Assembly: GCF_947623445.1 (NCBI RefSeq)
Contig: NC_135245.1
Coordinates: 19,537,501-19,601,500 of the forward strand
Source of the DNA: Clavelina lepadiformis
Lineage: Eukaryota > Chordata > Ascidiacea > Aplousobranchia > Clavelinidae
Length of the DNA stretch: 64,000 nt
Reading direction: 5' to 3'
Below are positions 35,701 through 45,799 of the stretch, piece by piece. A model generated the notes under the pieces. It did no database searches, was not told where the DNA came from, and was given only the letters and a program-made list of their open reading frames with translations. Position 1 is the first letter of the stretch, and the number at the start of each line of letters is the position of its first letter. Made by a program: the position numbers and the translations under genes.

Positions 35701-37427
35701 TAAACTACTCATGTCATGAAACTGTCAAGGGTTGTCTAATGCAACAAGTACGTGTTGTGCTCTTAGTGGATAAAATATTTTACGCAAGGACAGTTGTTTT
35801 TTACATTTCTTTTTAATGTCTTCTTCATCCTGGCTCGAGTTCTCATAATCTTGCTTGACTTCATAGACACTTAGTCTTTGCAACGTCACCTTTATATTCT
35901 CGTCAAGCTGTAATGACAAAAACTCATGTCATCAATCAAAATTTGCAAAAACTTTTAACTGTATCAAAATTGGTTAAACAAAAAACATAGACACCGTAAA
36001 GTTTTGCCGTAACAAACAGAGCACCTGGACTTGCGTTCAAATGCAGGCTTTAAGCCGGAAAAAGCTCTGCTAATTTCACATTGTCTCTAGTCCAAAGGAT
36101 CCAAAATGTTCTTCAGGAACATTTGGATCTACGTTCAGAACTTCAGATACAACCGCATACCTGGTCCCAGTATCGATTGACAAGACTTAAGGTTGCGTCG
36201 GTGGCTGTTTGTTTTGCCTCCATCGTCTCCATCTGCCCCCTTAGTTCAGCTTCAGCCTGGCGACGAGACTCTATTCTCTCCCAAAGCTTTTTGTTTTGAA
36301 ACTGCAAAACCTTGATGTCCATTTCTTCCTAAAATTAAAATTTCATCAAATGAAAGTGAAGTTTGACTATGTCCTACTTGTGGTTTTAACGGGTTGCAAT
36401 TCTCTACTGCAACGTCTGTATTATGGGCTGGAGAAATCTGGCGCAGAAGCAAGAGAATTGCTGTTTTGCTATATATTCCATGTTATAGGTAATATGTTGC
36501 TGTTGGTGCAAATTTTGGCATTACACTTAATTGGTTCATTTATCCGGCGCACTGAAAGCAAACTTTTCACTAGGATTGCAATTGACAGAAAATCCAATAT
36601 GTTTAAGCGGAAAGTATGTGAGTTTTTGACAAGAAGTTGTGCATGCACACCAAAATGGAAAGCATGGCACTTTTTGATGAGATCTTATGCAGGGGTGCAA
36701 GACAGCCAAAATCGGGGTAACTGGGTGCAGTACGGCTAAACTTAGGGTGCACCGGGTATAAAATGGTGGGTTAGGAGCATTTTGCAGTCTGGTAGGCAAA
36801 ATGCAGAACCTCTGTGCTCCTTTTTTCTAGAGGTAAATATGAAACAATTGGGTGCAGCAAGCACAGTTTTCAAAAACCTCGACGGTGCAGTTGGCATGTT
36901 TTCAACTGTGAAGTGCAGAGACAGAAATTTTGGCCCAGTCTGCAGAGTATGGTAGTTTTCGCCAAGACCTTGAAGGTGCAGAGGCATAATTCTTGTGTGC
37001 AAAGAAGCAGCCGGTGTGCACTACAACTCGTGGCCCGAGAACATCCAATATTGTGGTAGGACAGGAGTGTTTTTTTACAATAGAAACTGGGAAAATGAAA
37101 GGAGTGTTTTAGAGAGATCGCTTGTCTTCCTGGGTGCAATACCGTTCTGGCCAAAAAATATCAGATGTTCTCCTGCTTTACTTTGCAGTTTGGAGTTTGG
37201 TCAAACGGCCTGATATAGATATCATAAAATACCGAAACAACACACTGGCTTATTCCAGCATAAATTTTATACATAACGAGTCACATGCAAAGTCTATTAT
37301 TTTAATAACGACTTACCAATGATGAAATTGGACCAATGCTGATTGGTGGACATATTACGGTTGGTCGTTTGGCTTGTGGTTCGTCGCTGTCGGACGGTCC
37401 ACTCTCTAGTTGCCGTTTGCTAGCCAT
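29775..37427 (-). CDS. rnf20: BRE1-type E3 ubiquitin ligase (RNF20/RNF40)
   Basis: Nuclear E3 ligase that, with RAD6/UBE2A, monoubiquitinates histone H2B. Exons: 37427-37317, 36328-36161, 35907-35805, 35687-35549, 35266-35164, 35081-34942, 34873-34768, 34529-34407, 34260-34087, 33918-33850, 33778-33590, 33411-33297, 33103-33010, 32767-32689, 32367-32119, 31978-31796, 31499-31416, 31318-31193, 30852-30712, 30342-30241, 29951-29775; phases agree, 924 aa (human RNF20 is about 975). The N-terminus has a basic nuclear-type patch. The middle is coiled coil with near-identical family blocks ([41 protein letters not shown]). The C3HC4 RING uses C871, C874, C886, H888, C891, C894, C906 and C909 and ends [12 protein letters not shown]20 and RNF40 arose by vertebrate duplication, so this is probably the single pre-duplication gene. 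The intron after exon 12 appears to use a GC donor. Confidence 0.95.
36480..37150. repeat. GGTGCA-rich segment in rnf20 intron 1
   Basis: Within the first intron the motif GGTGCA (usually GGGTGCA or GGTGCAG) recurs about eight times in 650 bp, for example near 36508, 36693, 36724, 36748, 36850, 36885, 36978 and 37131. Spacing is irregular, so this is not a clean tandem array. It may be a decayed low-complexity repeat. Confidence 0.35.
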
Positions 37428-40400
37428 CACTATTTAATGGCGGTCACGGTTAATTCTTATTTACTTTATCTGATCATCGGTCAAAAGATACGACAACGAG
37501 CACTACACTGTTTAGCTGTAACAGCCCATCCTATATCTGTGGTACCGTACACTTGACGACGTTAAGGAACCAACGGTACAATATGTTCATTGATCCTCAT
37601 GTACCTGAGTGACATCCAGCGATAAAAATCCAAGTTTTTTAATATAATTAAAAAGTGGTAGAGCTCCATAAAAATATATAAACAATCTTTCTACCTAAAA
37701 CACTCTTAAGCCAGGGTCTTAAACTTGTTAAAATCAGCCCAACAACCAGCAAACTAGATATATTCAAATAATAACTAGGTAAAATACATTAATTTAAACG
37801 GAAATTGCTTGAAAATTTCCTCTGTTTTTTGTTGAGTTGCCGTTCGACAGAATTAATTGTAGATGTAATCATAAAGTTTGCCTTGCTTTATAAAACTCCT
37901 TAGCTAAAAAAGAAATTGTAAAAACATGTTTTCAGAGAGCAAACAGACTCCAGTATCAAGCTAAACTAAAGTTAAGAAACTTTCTTTTTTGCTTGTTTGT
38001 TTTGCTGGTTTTTAATGTGATGTTTATAAAATTGTTCTATGTTCAAATCTTTGCCAGAAACTCCGGTTTGGTGTGTTTTTTTATTTCGCCAAATGCTCTA
38101 AAAATACGCGTACGTTGGTATCCAGCACATGTAATAAACAGGTTTGTCTTTTAAATTTCTGCTGTCTTTTTAATGCTCTTGAGTCTATATAATACGTGAC
38201 AGTTAGAACGTCCGCTTTTAACCTGACTAGACGTTGTTCGATTAATTAAAAAATAAGCACCTATTCGTCTGGGTGTGGCGTATAATTTTCATGCTGCTGT
38301 CCGACGTCCAAAAATTGCTTAAAATCTCTGTTATGATTACATCTTTGGTTTTGGCTATATTGCAGTCATATCTTAACTGGAATCTAACCAGGTCAACCAA
38401 AAAAGCCGTTCAAGCCGGCTCAAGTGAGGTCAGTGACTGGAGTCATTACAATGTCAACTCTGTAGCCGCGCGAGTGGTTAGAGAGCTGGACTTGCAATAT
38501 TGCTGCCTGTGTTCCGTGTTCGATACCCGCCGGTCTTTTTATTGTCCTTGGGCAAGGCATCAGCCACGCTTGCTCCAAGCTATTGTTGCCATATCGTACC
38601 ATTAATCAAATGTCATTACAGTGGTGATTGATGGTTTTTGGGAGATCAAAACTAGAGCAGTTTCTTGTATTTTTGTTTGTCCAGTGGATTAAAAAAACTT
38701 TTGACTGATGACGAATAGCATCGAGCGAGTAAAATAGGTAATTGAACCTCGAGGCAAATATTAAACAACAACCTTAGGCTACAAACTCTAAAGGACATTA
38801 CGGGACATACAGTACAAGGAAGGATTAAGTGCTGAGTCTCTGTTGATTGTGTAAGTAGAAGGTCTAGGTCATTATGGTTTATATGAAGACAAGCTTTAAT
38901 TCTTCAACTCATAAAAATTGGGAGTAGGTAGCCTAACTTATAAGACTTTGACTAGGTAGATGACGCGATTCTTCGTTTTCAGCTACCTAGCTTATACCTA
39001 ACTTAGTAGGCCGAAATCAGTAAAATGTTCAAACATTAATTAACTATTAATTGATGTTCTTGCTACCCATAAGAATTCATGATCAATACACATGCGCAAT
39101 GAAATATTTTAAAGTGTTTCTGCTTCGATTAGTAATAAGCCCGGGAAGAAATATGGCAGTTATCGGGATATAATTATCATAAGTGTACCTTTGCGGTGAA
39201 GTGAAATGTAAAACGCCAGTTATAAAATCAATATCCACGCATGGTTCAAACCAATGCATGCTGTTGTTGAGTGGCGTGTAATGTTTTACCGGTTTTCAGC
39301 TCCTGATAATACTCAATAACTTATAGAAATATATACAAGAAGCGACCACTGCTTCTGGGAAACAGCAAACTGTGAGAAACATTGTGTTTTAAGTTTAGCA
39401 CTTTTAAGACTTCTTAGAAGTTTGATATGGACCGTGAAAACAACGCATAAAGTACTGTAATTTGCGCACTGAAAATAGAATTTCTTTGACATAAATGATT
39501 TAGTATCAATCTATATTCTCCTAATAAATCAGTAGAGTAGTGGGCTGCAGTAAAATAGGAGAAAAAGCCCTCGGCATGAGCTAGCAAAAAGCGTAGAGTT
39601 CAGTAGGCCAACGTAATCTCATTTCCATGATACCTAAAATAGAACCAACGGTGGTATAAATTGATCAATCGGCTAGGACTTTAAGGTTATTAAGAGACAT
39701 GTATAGAACTCGATGCTTATAGTATGCTGCGGCATATAGAGCTAAGTCGCATTAATATTTTAATAGATACTCCCAAACGCTCTCATGTTATTCTTTCAGT
39801 CAATCGGCGCAAAGTAGCCTACTTGTACTGTTACAGTACCTCAGCAGCCGGCTTATAGTTTACTTAGCACAGTGTAGTTGTCGCGCTCATTAATACCAGC
39901 TTAGACGAAAAAGCATAGATCCTTATGACTTGCAGTTGTAAAAAAGTGTCAAGTTCCTTAGTAGAACGCTGTTGTTCATTTATGAGTTGTTCTGTAAAGT
40001 TAACGTCATTTTAGAATTTATCAGTAACTTAGGTGTAATGATTTAACTTTATATAGATGTTACATTTTCGGCTGTGCTTTCGCATGAGCGTAGTTATAAG
40101 CCTCGAATCTCTTCAAGACGAAACAGCTTAGTGACGTAACGCATGTGTTCCGTCCATAGCATATGTTTTGTCAAAAACACTAATATTTTTCTCGGTACGG
40201 TCATGGGATTGTTACGTCATTTTCAACCACAATCAAAAAATTTAAAAAGTAGTTTCTCTCTCAAATCTTAAACGAAATTGGGCGACCTTTTATGGAAAAT
40301 GACGCTCGATATACCACAGTCTTCAAGCATAGCCCCGAGCAGATTTAGACGTCACAAATAATGATTATGGCGTGATATCGAAGTCTTTATTAAAGTGAAA

Positions 40401-41269
40401 GATGATTACAGCTACCGAGAGTAGTCATAAAATTGGGCTTGCTAAAGAATCGTTCCTGAGTTTGTTTAGACCGAGACCAAGTAATATTGATGCGGTGTTT
40501 AAATGGTTTAGACTTTAGAGCATTAAAGTGTTGCTAGAAACTCGACTTAAGATACTTAAGATAAATATTTACTGAATAACATCTTTTAAGATTTCTATGC
40601 GATCCAAGTTAAAGTGTACTGGTGGAAATAACTTAACATCATGTAAGTTGACACGCGCAGAAGAAGATATTGGAAGATTTCGCAAACTAGGATAGATGAT
40701 TGCGTCACGCAGACCATTGTTACTTCATAAATGTTAATTCATCTGCAACTAATCATGATAATTTCTGCATTTCATGTGTTGAATGAAACATTCGTGGTAG
40801 GAATATTTCAAGTTATCATTCCCATAAGTACAGGAATGTGAGTAGGCTATATAGTTAGGTACAGGAACAGCAGAACGATTCCTGTTTTCAACTTTCCGCC
40901 CTTACTGTTCATTAAGCAGTCAAGTTTACTTCATGTAGCCTATTTAGGAAGCAGATTTGTCTAAGCGTTTAATTAGATTTAATTGGTTGCAATGATTGCT
41001 GGTGAATAAAGTAAAGCAGAGCTTGTAGGAGTTTTAGTATACAATGTCCCAACCAACATGTCATGTAGACAGTTCAACCAAGTGCTAAAGGCTATTTCGT
41101 ACAGAAGATTAATTTTTAAAGCCAGGATGCTTTGTTTATATCTTGACAAACTCGTGCAAATGGTTTTCACATTGATCATATTTAGCAGATTTTAAGCGTG
41201 TAAGAGATTTTTACATTAAAAAGTAATAATTTATAATTGGAAATAATCACAATATAAGAAAAACTAAAC
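37428..41269. other. Head-to-head intergenic region, rnf20 and claudin A
   Basis: 3.8 kb separates the start codons of rnf20 (leftward) and claudin A (rightward), so both promoters must lie here. It contains one SINE (38459-38640) and otherwise AT-rich DNA with several ACGTCA motifs. No further coding exon was found. Confidence 0.5.
38459..38640 (+). repeat. tRNA-derived SINE
   Basis: The head shows a Pol III A box (GCGAGTGGTTAGAGAGC) and, 35 bases on, a good B box (GTGTTCGATACCC), as in a tRNA gene. It is followed by a SINE-like body containing TGTCCTTGGGCAAGGCA, a phrase common in tail domains of tRNA-SINEs of marine animals (from memory). The acceptor stem is not paired, so it is not a functional tRNA. 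Confidence 0.65.
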
Positions 41270-42543
41270 ATGGGATTACGACTGATAGAGGCTATAAACT
41301 TTGTCTTACTACTTGTTGGATTTTTAATGCTCATTTTATGCGTTTTTTTGCCTTATTGGAGAGTTCGAGACCAAGAACAAACTGTTGTTGATCAGATAAT
41401 TTATGTAAGTGACCGTCAGTTGGCGCTACAGTAGTAAATCACAACACTGTGATTTATTTTCAGTGAATTGACGCGAAAGAGTCTTCCACATAATCTATCC
41501 ATTATTATTACTTTTTGCATTTTACTCATGAATAAATTTTACTGCTGATAAAACAACGAAAAAGTGCGTTAAAAATACGTCATAACTTACAATGATATTA
41601 ACCTTACGTGACTACGTTTGAGCTAAATGACAGTGTCATGTAATGTCAAAGTAATTGTCTCTTCACAGCACGACGGTATCTGGCTCCGGTGCATCACCTA
41701 CACGGCCGGCAACTGGCAGTGCGACGATTATGAAAGATATCTTTTTAATTTAAAGGCATCCCTGAACGCAGGTATATGTGACAACGTGTACCGGATAATT
41801 TTGTTGATAACATAAATAACTTTTAACATTGCAGTGTTGTCTGATTAAATTACAAGAGCATAAATTATGTTTGCAGCCAGGGGATTAAGCCTTGTAGCGA
41901 TGTTCGGTTCATTTGCGGGGCTTATATCGGCTTTGGTCGGTTGCAGTTGCAATAAAACCAACGCTAATGTGAAGGTTAGCATGTGAAATTGACCTAAGTT
42001 TAACTTTAATAAACGTTGAAATCAGTTTAAACGTATGTGCTTCAATTCTATTGCTTACGACTCTAGTTCCCCTTCTAACGGATACATTTTTTTTCAGAAA
42101 TGGTTTAAGCTCATGGCCGGCGGGTGGAGTATAGGGTCCGGCATATGTCTAGTTGTCGGAGTGTCGGTATATGCTCATGACATCATCAACAACTACTTTC
42201 TAAATAGTGACCAGTACGGCAGGCCGACAGGAACAAGGTTAGATAACTCGTATATCAAGTATTGGTCCAATAAAAAGATATTATGTTGCTTTAACTACAC
42301 ATTTAAGGGGTGGTAAGTTGGGTACTTATCATAGAAACAAGCTCATTCGTTGATGTAACTGACCACAGGTACGTTTTCGGTTCCTCGCTCTTCGTCGGTT
42401 GGGTTTCCGGAGCTGTACTCCTCATATCTGGAGCCATCTATGTGTGTCTCGGATGTGGCAAGGTCTCCGAATCAGAAAGATACCCAAGATCTTTTGCCTA
42501 CAGGCCAAGCCAGCCTGCGACTATAGCTAAAGAATACGTTTAG
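41270..42543 (+). CDS. Claudin A (claudin with C-terminal EYV)
   Basis: Four-TM cell-junction protein. Exons 41270-41404, 41669-41771, 41877-41974, 42098-42237 and 42369-42543 give 216 aa, the usual claudin length, with intron phases 0,1,0,2. TM1 is about residues 7-27. The first extracellular loop carries the claudin signature: W30, then GIW, then the cysteine pair in WLRC and NWQC. TM2, TM3 and TM4 (SLFVGWVSGAVLLISGAIYV) follow at standard places. The tail ends KEYV, a PDZ-binding motif like those that tie vertebrate claudins to ZO proteins. It is the first gene of a five-member array and is clearly more divergent from the other four than they are from each other, so it may be the ancestral member. 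It cannot be matched to a particular vertebrate claudin. Confidence 0.9.
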
Positions 42544-44334
42544 AAACAAAAGACTCTGAAATCCAATTTACTGCATTAAATGCAATTTATTCATTTTTTG
42601 ACAAACAAATGTTTTTATATTTTTTGAGACAAAAAAACGCTTACTACGAAGTGGAAACGTTGGGGATTTCCCGACCGCAAACGCAGGTGCAGAGATGAGG
42701 GTCTGTGCAGTTGAAACCTCGCATCTTAAATTGATTTTTAACCCTGCACTGTAGTTTCAACTTTCTACGTATGGTTGTCGTAAAACCGAAGCGTTTCCCT
42801 TGTTTTATAAGAAATCTCTGTGTGCCTGTGCTATATTGTGGCAATCACGCCTCTGTAGAGAGTTCAAGTTATATTTCTTTTTATACAAATACTTGTTTGT
42901 GGACTTCAGCTCTGTGGCACTTTATGGTTTTCGAATATAAACTTTCTAAGCTGACATTTGAGATGAACGAAAACTCGTAAAAGTGTTAACCGCAGTTTGC
43001 GCAGTTGCGTCTTATGCATGTATAACTGGAATATTTTTTAAAAACAGCAAGCTTGTGAAATCGAGCTAACAGCTGTGAGGCTGTGAATCGTGTGTGGCTG
43101 TGAATCGAAGCCTACTTGTAAGCATTACAATAAACATGCAGGAATGTATTTTCTGGAACAGGCTGAAATGACAACGGCGTACAAACGACAGTAGCTATAC
43201 AGCATAGGCAAGCAAGGATAAAAACGTAAGATAGAATATAAGCGAAACCATGTAAGCATGTGCGTAAGCCCGTAACTAAAGAAATATATCCTTTGACACA
43301 TGATCATTCGGCATTCTTTGTTTCTATTTCTTACTTAATATTTCTGTTCGAAATTTATCTCGGTTGACTGTTGACGCTGGAAAATGTGCAAAGTACGGAT
43401 GTTTATCAACCGCTCGTTTTTAAATCTCATTCGCAGCCGCACTTTTGGCACAAATATCAATTTTCATCGTCCGCACTTGCGCAGACATTTCAGAACACAG
43501 CAAAACCCATTTTTACTAACGACTCTGTTGTTGCAGTTTGCAGAAATTAGATCAAGTTCCGTTTCAATACAATTGGCTAACTTTGGAACAGCTTTAATGG
43601 GTTGATAGCAGTCCATTGTTCGTATTTTTCGTCTTACGTTCAAAGGAAGGATGTTTCTAAACTGGAGACGTCCGCACTAAATATTTGAGTCAAATGGAGA
43701 CAAAATAAAAGGAGCAAAATTACACCAAGGTTTCAAACAAATTACATCATTCCGTTTACGATTCGGTTGAATAATCATGACGTAGTCAAGCAATCCGCTC
43801 TGTGAAGGTTGAATTCCTTTTTGTGAAACTGATACCCACGTGAGATAAAATGTTTGTTTGGTAACAATCGTATAACTGTAGGTTCCAGTCAGCTAGTCAG
43901 TTCAGGATTCAAGTCAAAAACGAGCTAAAAACTTAAATTGATAAGGAAGAGTTTTGAAGACTTTTGAAGGCTAATCTGTGCTAAATCAAGATAGAATTAT
44001 CGTTTTTACGGGTTAGTAAACGAATTAGCTTTAGGCTATACACTACTATACAATATTCACGATATATAATTTATATTCACGTAATAATTTTGCAACCGTA
44101 CATAATGACGTCCTCAAATTATTATCTGCGCTAGATTATAAGCCGTCAGGGCGTGTGTGCACTGGATGATTTTACAAGTACTTTTCTAGCAGCATAAAGA
44201 AAAATAAATTATATCTGCGTGTTCATACAAATGTTGTAGAACGAAGTTGTTCATTTTAACCAAATAAAGTAGCTGTTGTTATCTTAGGTTCAGAATCCTA
44301 ACTTTATCAAAAAAGTTAAAGAAAAGTTGGCAAA
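42544..44334. other. Intergenic, claudin A to claudin B
   Basis: A likely claudin A poly(A) signal (ATTAAA) is at 42575-42580. A short minus-strand Cys-rich open frame occupies 42844-42644 (see findings). GGCTGTGAATCG is repeated near 43079-43106. Claudin B regulatory DNA presumably lies toward 44.3 kb. No other gene was recognised. Confidence 0.5.
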
Positions 44335-45699
44335 ATGACTTCTATGAAGGCTCCTGTCATAATTACAGCAGCCTGTCTAGTTCTAGTTCTTTCAGGCTTA
44401 GTTCTGGTCTGTTTGTGCACATTCCTGCCTTATTGGCAAGTACTAGAACCGGTAATTGAAGAAGCTGAGATCATTGGGCCTATCAAAGCATCAATGTAAA
44501 GGGTAATTGTCTCAGAGTTACTTCCTAATTTATGAGATGACTGGTAAATTTCTTGAATATTCTGGAACACATTCTTGAATTCATTAAATTAATTGATTTT
44601 TACATAAACGATATATTTTACTATCAAAACTTTTGTTTTTTTGGAAAAATGTCAACGATTTACAACTGCAGAACGATGGACTGTGGAAAAGATGTATTAC
44701 CAACCCAGACAATGGAACGCATTTCTGCGATGATTACGACGATTTTTTCTTGGGCCTTCCAGCGATTTTACAACTTGGTGAAGTTATAGCGCAATTTTTC
44801 TTATGTTCATGAATTGTCCTGATTAACGGTTACCTAATAATCCAAAATCAAAGAGAAATTCTTCTTTCATTATTGACACAACTTGGACCAACATTGTTCA
44901 TATTTTACTGAAATCAACAATATTAAGTACTTGTTTGCGTTCATCAAGTTACAATTATGACTTTCCGTGTATATTTTTGCAGCTCGATATCTCAGCATTA
45001 TTTCAATGGTAAGCGCTATCACTTCTGTGGCTGCTACAGTTTCTGGATTGCTGTTTCGAGTTCTTTGCTTGAGGAAAGATTGGATGTGTTTGAAAATATT
45101 AATGGTTAGACATACTTTAGTGAATGCGCATCTGAAATATAACCCTAAAGTTTGATTTAATTTGTTAAAAAAGGTTTTAAAACGTAGATTTAGTTGCTTT
45201 TTATTATTTTCTAAAATAAGTGAGTTATTTTTGCCCGAGCAGGTGATTTCCCTAATGGCAAACTTCTTGTCAGCCCTCGTATCTGCTGGGAGCATTTTAT
45301 ACGCCGTCACCAAATATGACAACCAAATTACCAAGGATAATCAGGATTATCTTCCGTTCTCTGCAGGGTAAACGTGATATGAAGCTACTTGCAATTATTG
45401 TCATTGCTTCATGACTTGAATGCTTTAATTTTTTACAAAATAATCGGATATTGTTGGTGGACAGGTTAAGTGTAATGAATAGAAGTCGTTTTTTGATAAT
45501 CCTCCATTATAGGCTAATTTACGAGCGGGGAAGCTGTATCTACTACGGTTGGATCGGAGGAGGATTTCTAATCTGCGGGGCAATCATGAGCTTGATCACC
45601 GCCATCGTTGTAATAGTCGCCTTGTGCCAGAAAACAAACAGCAACGATACGGCAGTGCACAAAAATCCACCACCGCTAGTTACGAGTTCCAAAGTATAA
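44335..45699 (+). CDS. Claudin B (exon 1/2 junction uncertain)
   Basis: Claudin-family four-TM protein. Exons 2-5 are clear: 44672-44777, 44983-45104, 45243-45367, 45513-45699. Exon 1 starts at ATG 44335 and encodes TM1 followed by LPYWQV. Exon 2 gives GLWKRC and a second Cys (HFC), completing the loop signature. TM4 is YGWIGGGFLICGAIMSLI, and the tail ends LVTSSKV. The oddity is that exon 2 needs a phase-0 partner. The phase-0 donor at CCG|GTAATT (44451) makes the extracellular loop about ten residues shorter than in its siblings. The position equivalent to the siblings' donor lies beyond an in-frame TAA, and AT|GTAAAG is in the wrong phase. The gene could be slightly damaged, use the short form, or contain a sequence error. 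A poly(A) signal AATAAA is at 45785-45790. Confidence 0.8.
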
Positions 45700-45784
45700 C
45701 GAGTTTGAAATGTAAATTTAATATAAAGGAAATCCGTGTAAGACTTTCCATAGCCTTGTAATTTTGTAAAAAGCTCGGATCTGT

Positions 45785-45790
45785 AATAAA
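45785..45790 (+). promoter_or_regulatory. Poly(A) signal of claudin B
   Basis: AATAAA 86 bases after the claudin B stop codon, a normal distance for a 3' cleavage signal. Confidence 0.6.
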
Positions 45791-45799
45791 CCTTGCTTC

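Noticed and set aside
38459-38540. tRNA gene
   Set aside because: Both Pol III boxes are present but the acceptor stem does not pair and a SINE body follows directly.
38700-38735. Hammerhead ribozyme core (CTGATGA)
   Set aside because: CTGATGA occurs here and at a few other places, but the matching GAAAC segment and paired helices are missing.
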